This document shows, one piece after another, positions 32,097 to 37,077 of a stretch of 37,077 nt of DNA (position 1 is the stretch's first letter; each line of letters begins with the position of its first letter). Source of the DNA: Candidatus Absconditabacterales bacterium. Its GTDB lineage: Bacteria > Patescibacteriota > Gracilibacteria > Absconditabacterales > Absconditicoccaceae. Where the stretch lies: the NCBI GenBank assembly GCA_023228925.1, contig JALOAF010000010.1, positions 1 through 37,077 on the forward strand, in the 5' to 3' direction. A model generated the notes under the pieces. The model was given only the letters and a program-made list of their open reading frames with translations, made no database searches and was not told where the DNA came from. The translations under genes and the position numbers were made by a program.

Positions 32097-34286
32097 TTAC
32101 ATACTTTCGTGGAATGTTCTAGATATTACCTCTAGCTGGTGAGCTTTTGATAATCTAGTAAAGTTTACAGCATAACCAGAAACTCTGATTGTTAACTGTG
32201 GATATAATTCTGGATGTTCATAAGCATCCATAAGTTTTTCTTTATTCAAAACATTTACATTGATGTGATGAGCTTTTTTTGTGAAATATCAATTTAGCAT
32301 ATCTACTAAATTTTCTACTTGTTCTTTTTCATCTACACCTAATGATTTTGGTATAATAGTAAATGTGTTTGAGATTCAGTCTTGAGAGCATTCATATTTG
32401 AATTTACTCACAGAATTTAATGATGCAATAGCTCAGCTAGTATCACGACCGTGCATTGGGTTTGCTCCTGGAGCAAATGCTTCTCAAGCTTTTCTTCAAT
32501 CTGGAGTTGCTCATGTGTTTTTTCCGTACATTACATTTGATGTAATTGTTAGTAATGAAAGAGTAGGATTTGCGTTTTTGTATGCGATATGTTTTTTTAA
32601 TTGTGCATCAAAATATTCTACTACTTCTTGTGCTATAGAATCTACTTTGTCGTCATCGTTTCCAAATTTTGGGAAATCTCACTCTATATTATAATCAGTA
32701 GCAATTCATTTCTCGTTTCTAACAGGAGTTACTTTTGCATATTTTATTGCAGAAAGTGAATCTGCTATAATAGATATTCCAGCAATTCCATAAGCAATAT
32801 CTACTCCATAATTGGCGTCTATAAATGCCATTTGTGCTCTTTCGTAGTAATATTTGTCGTGCATATAATGTATAATATACATAGATTTTGCATAAACTCT
32901 AGCTATTTCGTCCATAGCTATTTTAAAATTTTCCCAAACTTCTTGGTATTTCAATTGACCATCACTGAGTTTTTTGATATCCAAAAGTTTTTCTTCGCTT
33001 TCTTCTTCTTGTCATTGGTTGATAGCTAATAACAATCATTTTACTAGATTTGATCTAGCACCAAAATGTTGAATTCTTTTTCATAGTTCTTGATATGATA
33101 CACAGCAAGCAATACCATAATCATCAGAACCACGAGTACAAACCATCAAATCATCGTTTTCATATTGTATAGAAGAGGTATCTATTGATACTTTTGCACA
33201 GAATTTTTTGAAATTTTCTGGCAAATCTTTTGACCAAAGTACTGTTAGATTTGGCTCTGGAGATGCTCATAAATTATACAATGTCTGCAAGAATCTGAAC
33301 GAAGTTTTGGTAACTTTTGTTCTTCAGTCTATAAATTGTCATCATATAGATTCTGTTACCCAAGTAGGATCTCCACCAAAAATTTCGTCATAAGATGCTG
33401 GTCTAAGATGTCTAACCATTCTAAGTTTCATTACAAATTGGTCTATAAGTTCTTGTGCTTCATCTTCTGTGATTTTTCATTCTTTTAGATCTTTTTCTAT
33501 ATAGATATCTAAGAAACTTGATACATTTCCAAGTGACATAGCGGCCCCATCTTGTTCTTTGATAGCTGCTAGATATGCAAAATATAACCGTTGTACTGCT
33601 TCTTTTGCATTTGTTGCTGGTTTTGATATATCAAAACCGTAGCTATCAGCCATTGTTTTTATATCTTTCAAAGCTTGGATTTGTTGTGATATTTCTTCTC
33701 TAAGTCTTACTTTTTCATCAGTCATATCTCATGTAATGTTGGATTTTTCCCATTCTTTATTTTCTAACAAAATATCAATACCATATAGAGCTAATCTTCT
33801 ATAATCTCAAATAATTCTTCATCTTGCATAGTTGTCAGGCAATCAAGTAATAATGTGTTTACTTCTAAACTGTCTTATCTCCGCATCATAAGCACTAAAT
33901 ACTGCATCGTTGTGGTTTTTTGCATAATGAAAAATATCTTTTACTCTGTCGGACATTTCCAATCATCTTTCTTTAATCGCATTTTCTACGACTCTAACAC
34001 CTCCAAATGGTTTCATCGCTCTTTTCAAAACTTCATCTGTTTGAAGTCAAACTATCACTTCGTTTTTTTGATCTATGTATCAAGGTTTGTGGCTAGTGAT
34101 CGTTGATATAGTTTCAGTATCGATACTTCTGCATCAATTATTGTCTCTTTCTTCTTTTAGTGCAATTTTACATTTTTCTCGTAATTCTTGAGTTTTTTTT
34201 GTTGGTCATACTAAAAAAGAGGCATCTCCATGATATGGAGTAATGTTTTCTTGGATAAATCATTTTACATCTAATACTTCTTTCAT
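32097..34286 (-). CDS. pflB: pyruvate formate-lyase (glycyl radical enzyme)
   Basis: A 729-residue glycyl radical enzyme (pyruvate + CoA to acetyl-CoA + formate). The active-site pair C394-C395 lies in [17 protein letters not shown]. The radical glycine is G704 in [16 protein letters not shown], 25 residues from the end. Other marks are [39 protein letters not shown] and [11 protein letters not shown]. The Cys-Cys pair fixes the function as PFL rather than a diol dehydratase relative. G704 is coded by GGT, while many structural glycines are TGA. Length is near the usual 740-760. The stop is TAA. Confidence 0.97.
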
Positions 34287-34669
34287 TCTTTGTTTATAAT
34301 TATGAATTAAAAATAATTTTTTTGTGATAGGAAAGCAAACGTTATCAATATTGCTTTGATATTCAACATTTTAGCTAAATTATTACAACAGTTTTTTGAA
34401 AACTATAGTATAATTGTTTTAATTTTTCTTATTTATGATTATATTATAGTCGTTTTTTTGAAAAAAGCAAAAAATTGATTAGAAAATTAGCTAATTTCTA
34501 AAATTTTTATATTTGTTGCTAAAAAATATTATTGCTAATGGATTTGTTATTCACAACAATATTTGACTAAAAAAACAATAATTAGTTGAAAAAAAATCTT
34601 ATTGAAAATGGAAGAGTTTTAGTTATTTATATTTTATAGTTGTTTTTTTATATTTTTTACAAAAGAATT
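34287..34669. other. 383-base divergent regulatory region (pflB / tdh)
   Basis: No coding frame is present. It is extremely AT-rich with many A/T tracts. A perfect 14-bp palindrome, AAATTAGCTAATTT, lies at 34484-34497. TATAAT-like boxes occur near 34415 and 34440. It is likely to hold promoters for both genes. I see no recognisable FNR box. Confidence 0.5.
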
Positions 34670-35620
34670 ATGGCAAAAATCTTAGTGACTTGATCTACAT
34701 GACAAATCTGATCAGAATTAGTATTGGAGTTGAGGAAAATTTATTGATGAGACAATGTGGTGGCTTTAGGAAATAGGACAAAACCTTCTGATGAATTATT
34801 GAATTCATGACCATTTGAAACAGCAGATATCAAGGACATACAAAAAATAAGAGATATAATCGAAAAGTATGAAATAGATACAATTTATCATTTAGTGAGT
34901 TTACTTTCAGCAACAGGAGAACAAAATCCAAATTTGGCTTGGGAGGTAAATATGTGAGGCTTAAAAGATATGTTGGATTTGGCTGTAGAATACAAGATCA
35001 AAAGATTTTTCTGGCCAAGTTCTATTGCAGCATTCTGACCAAATACTCCTAGGATAAACACTCCTCAATATACTCCAATGGATCCTACTACAATGTATGG
35101 AGTGACCAAAGTAGCAGGGGAGTTGTTGTGTCAGTATTATCATCAAAAGTATGGATTGGATACTAGAAGTTTGAGATATCCATGAATTGTTAGTCGAAAA
35201 ACTCTTCCATGAGGATGAACAACTGATTATGCTGTAGCGATTTATTATGATGCTATACAAAAAGGTGAATATGAGTTTTTTGTAAATGAACAAACAGTAT
35301 TACCGATGATGTATATGCCTGATGCTATCAAAGCAACAATAGATATCATGCAAGCAGAACCAGAAAAAATTAAGATTCATACGAGTTATAATTTGACAGC
35401 TTTCTCTTTTTCTGCTAAAGATTTGGAAGAAAATGTTCGTAAATATATTCCAGAATTAAAATGTAGTTATGCTCCAGATTTTAGACAAAATATTGCCAAT
35501 TCTCGACCAGCATCTATAGATGACTCATCTGCACAAAAAGATCGGGGTTGGAAAGCTGATTATGACTTGGATGCTATGTCACAAGATATGATAGAAAATT
35601 TAAAAAAAAGACTTTCATAA
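34670..35620 (+). CDS. tdh: SDR-type L-threonine 3-dehydrogenase
   Basis: A 316-residue NAD-dependent epimerase-fold enzyme. It has [20 protein letters not shown] (Rossmann GxxGxxG), [14 protein letters not shown] (catalytic Ser), [18 protein letters not shown] (YxxxK), [38 protein letters not shown] and [18 protein letters not shown]. This chain of motifs is that of the short-chain threonine dehydrogenases (animal TDH and Bacteroidota/archaeal relatives), not the zinc Tdh. The product would be 2-amino-3-ketobutyrate. The usual partner lyase (kbl) is not in the window. TGA glycines are common in the first two thirds. The stop is TAA. Confidence 0.9.
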
Positions 35621-35701
35621 AAAAATAGAAATTTCCTTGCAAAAGGGTAGTATTTAGTTATACACTCAATCATTAATTTTTTATATATTAATTTAATTCT
35701 T

Positions 35702-35980
35702 ATGAAAAGATTGTTGTTTGTGTTGCCAGTATTGGCTTTGTTTACTGTTTTGTTTGCTGGATGTTCAAAAGATTCTGAGTATATTCAGTGTACAGAAGAA
35801 CAAAAATCAGCTGAAGTTTGTACTTTGGAATATTTCCCAGTTTGTGGAGATAATGGTGTAACTTATGGAAATGCTTGTTCAGCTTGTGCTAGTCAAGAAA
35901 TAGATTCTTACAAAAATGGAGAATGTGAACTTGACTGCGATGAAGATGATGAAACTTGTGGAATAGATGAATTGGAATAA
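35702..35980 (+). CDS. Kazal-domain lipoprotein
   Basis: A 92-residue lipoprotein with signal MKRLLFVLPVLALFTVLF and lipobox FAGC. One Kazal-type module follows: C-T-L-E-Y-F-P-VCGDNGVTYGNACSAC, then ASQEIDSYKNGEC, with the cysteine spacing and the VCGxxGxTYxNxC core of this serine-protease-inhibitor fold. The tail is very acidic (CDEDDETCGIDELE). It would be displayed on the cell surface, perhaps as a shield against proteases of a host, prey or competitor. All six glycines are GGN, none TGA, which may hint at foreign origin but is a small sample. The stop is TAA, followed by a strong terminator. Confidence 0.9.
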   Translation: MKRLLFVLPVLALFTVLFAGCSKDSEYIQCTEEQKSAEVCTLEYFPVCGDNGVTYGNACSACASQEIDSYKNGECELDCDEDDETCGIDELE

Positions 35981-35997
35981 TTGTCTCTAAGTATAAT

Positions 35998-36028
35998 AAA
36001 AAACTCCGAATTATCGGAGTTTTTTTTG
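35998..36028. terminator. bidirectional terminator after the Kazal lipoprotein
   Basis: AAAAACTCCGA / TCGGAGTTTTTTTT around ATTA is a strong stem with a long T tract, between convergent genes. Confidence 0.9.
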
Positions 36029-36096
36029 TAAAGGTTTTTTGTGTAAGTAGAGAGTTGTGTATTTATCAATAGTAAGTGTTTTTTATTTAAGGAATT

Positions 36097-37008
36097 TTAT
36101 ATTCGTCGTTTACTCATAGGAAGTAGTATAACTTTTTTCTTAAAAACATCCTCTACGTATTTTTTCATTTGTAAAGGCATGACCAAATATTCAGATGCTG
36201 CATGTGATACTCCAATTAATGAAAGAGTAGTTGTTTTTTCAAATTCTTTTACTTCTTGTAATCTCACTCTTCAGCGATCTGTGTCGACATGATTGAATAT
36301 TTCTCATGATATATAACAATCAACACCTAGTTCTTCTGCTTCCTTCAGATAGGCGACATTGTCCCCACTTCATGGCATGATAGCGATTTTGCTTATTTTT
36401 TCTTTGTTTACTCAAGCTACATCGCAATATGGTATTCCAAATATTTTTTCACACTTTTTTATAAGTTTCTGTGTGGAAATAGGTGTTACCTCGCAGATTT
36501 TTCATGCAAATCCGTTTGCAAATGGAACGAATTCTTTTGTCATTTTTCCTCATAATGCTTCTATGATTGCCACTCCTGTTCCTATTGTATTGTTTGTATC
36601 CATTGGTGCATGACAAGAGTATATGGAAAGCTGTTTATCTTTTATTTTTTTTAATGTTTTTGGGTCTATTGGGTGAAAAAATGTTCATGTATTTCCTTTT
36701 GGATCTCATGATGACATAAAAATAGGGTGATGAAGAAACAGCAAATCTCCAGCTTGTGATTTTTTTATAAAATTTTCAAGCACTTCTTCTGATGGGAATA
36801 CTGATAAAAATATTGTGTTAACTTCTTCTCATCCTTTTATCATCAATCCATTGAATCTTGAACAAAAATCTTTTTCGAAAAAGTTTTTTCGCTTGAATCC
36901 AATGGGATCATAGACCATAGGAATAAAATTTTTCATGGATGGGTCCATATCTAAAGCATTTAGTTGAAAAAACTCATCGAGTGTTTTTGTGATTTCTTTT
37001 AGTTTCAT
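36097..37008 (-). CDS. Nif3-like dinuclear metal-centre protein
   Basis: A 303-residue member of the Nif3/DUF34 (YbgI/YqfO) family. It has QAGDLLFLHHPIF (first His pair), YSCHAPMDTNNTIGTGVAI (HxxxD metal motif), the C-terminal half with IAIMPGSGDNVAYLKEAEEL, DCYISGEIFNH (second metal site) and LSLIGVSHAASEYLVM. The usual final motif HxxSE is HAASE, which keeps His and Glu. The family is conserved but its reaction is unsettled; GTP cyclohydrolase-like and nucleic-acid-related roles have been proposed. The stop is TAA at 36097-36099 and the start is ATG 37008. Confidence 0.88.
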
Positions 37009-37077
37009 AGTTTTTTTTGAGTGAATTATATTAAAAGAGATAATATAAATAATAAGAATAATTTTTCTAAAATCAAT

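Overview
The window reads correctly only if TGA is translated as glycine (genetic code 25). With the standard code nearly every conserved gene is cut into pieces. With TGA = Gly, about 25 long reading frames appear, and conserved glycines fall on TGA codons: the P-loop of the kinase at 23268, the GGPFG motif of the guanine deaminase, and the EEGLA motif of the metallopeptidase at 11657. All confident genes end in TAA or TAG. Together with the very low GC content and small, tightly packed genes, this points to a member of the Absconditabacteria (SR1) or Gracilibacteria (BD1-5) in the candidate phyla radiation. I cannot choose between the two from this window. Start codons are preceded by A/T-rich leaders, and I see no clear Shine-Dalgarno sequences.

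Layout. 1-5.9 kb: a small 22-residue-repeat protein, a ClpC-type unfoldase, alanine racemase and two small proteins. 6-8.7 kb: a secreted 3D-domain/peptidoglycan-binding protein, guanine deaminase and a CAP/SCP-domain secreted protein. 8.8-14.1 kb: a tight three-gene minus-strand operon. It encodes a fusion of a RimK-like ATP-grasp ligase with a DUF1704 (HExxxH / EEGLA) metallopeptidase, a second ATP-grasp ligase, and a 7-TM protein of the family usually linked to such ligases. This is the most unusual system in the window. 14.3-15.2 kb: a lipoprotein gene with no internal TGA that appears to use TGA as its native stop, suggesting recent transfer from a standard-code organism, possibly a Bacteroidota. 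15.2-17.9 kb: cysS and a CapA-like phosphatase. 18-24.1 kb: a coiled-coil protein with degenerate M23 and SLT-like domains, a HIT protein, an SbcC/Rad50-like ATPase and a guanylate-kinase-like protein. 24.2-28 kb: enolase, an MBL-fold protein and cofactor-independent phosphoglycerate mutase. 28.2-29.1 kb: a sortase. 29.3-34.3 kb: acetate kinase, PduL, pyruvate formate-lyase activase and pyruvate formate-lyase. 34.7-37 kb: an SDR-type threonine dehydrogenase, a Kazal-domain lipoprotein and a Nif3-like protein.

How it fits together. Enolase, GpmI, PflB/PflA, PduL and AckA describe lower glycolysis ending in formate plus acetate, with ATP made by substrate-level phosphorylation. The sortase, 3D-domain protein, alanine racemase, CapA, M23/SLT protein and CAP protein describe a peptidoglycan-bearing cell surface with many secreted factors. 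Three GC-richer, palindromic or repeated intergenic elements (26304-26420, 29103-29302, 31980-32077) stand out against the AT-rich background. No tRNA, rRNA, CRISPR array or transposase was recognised.
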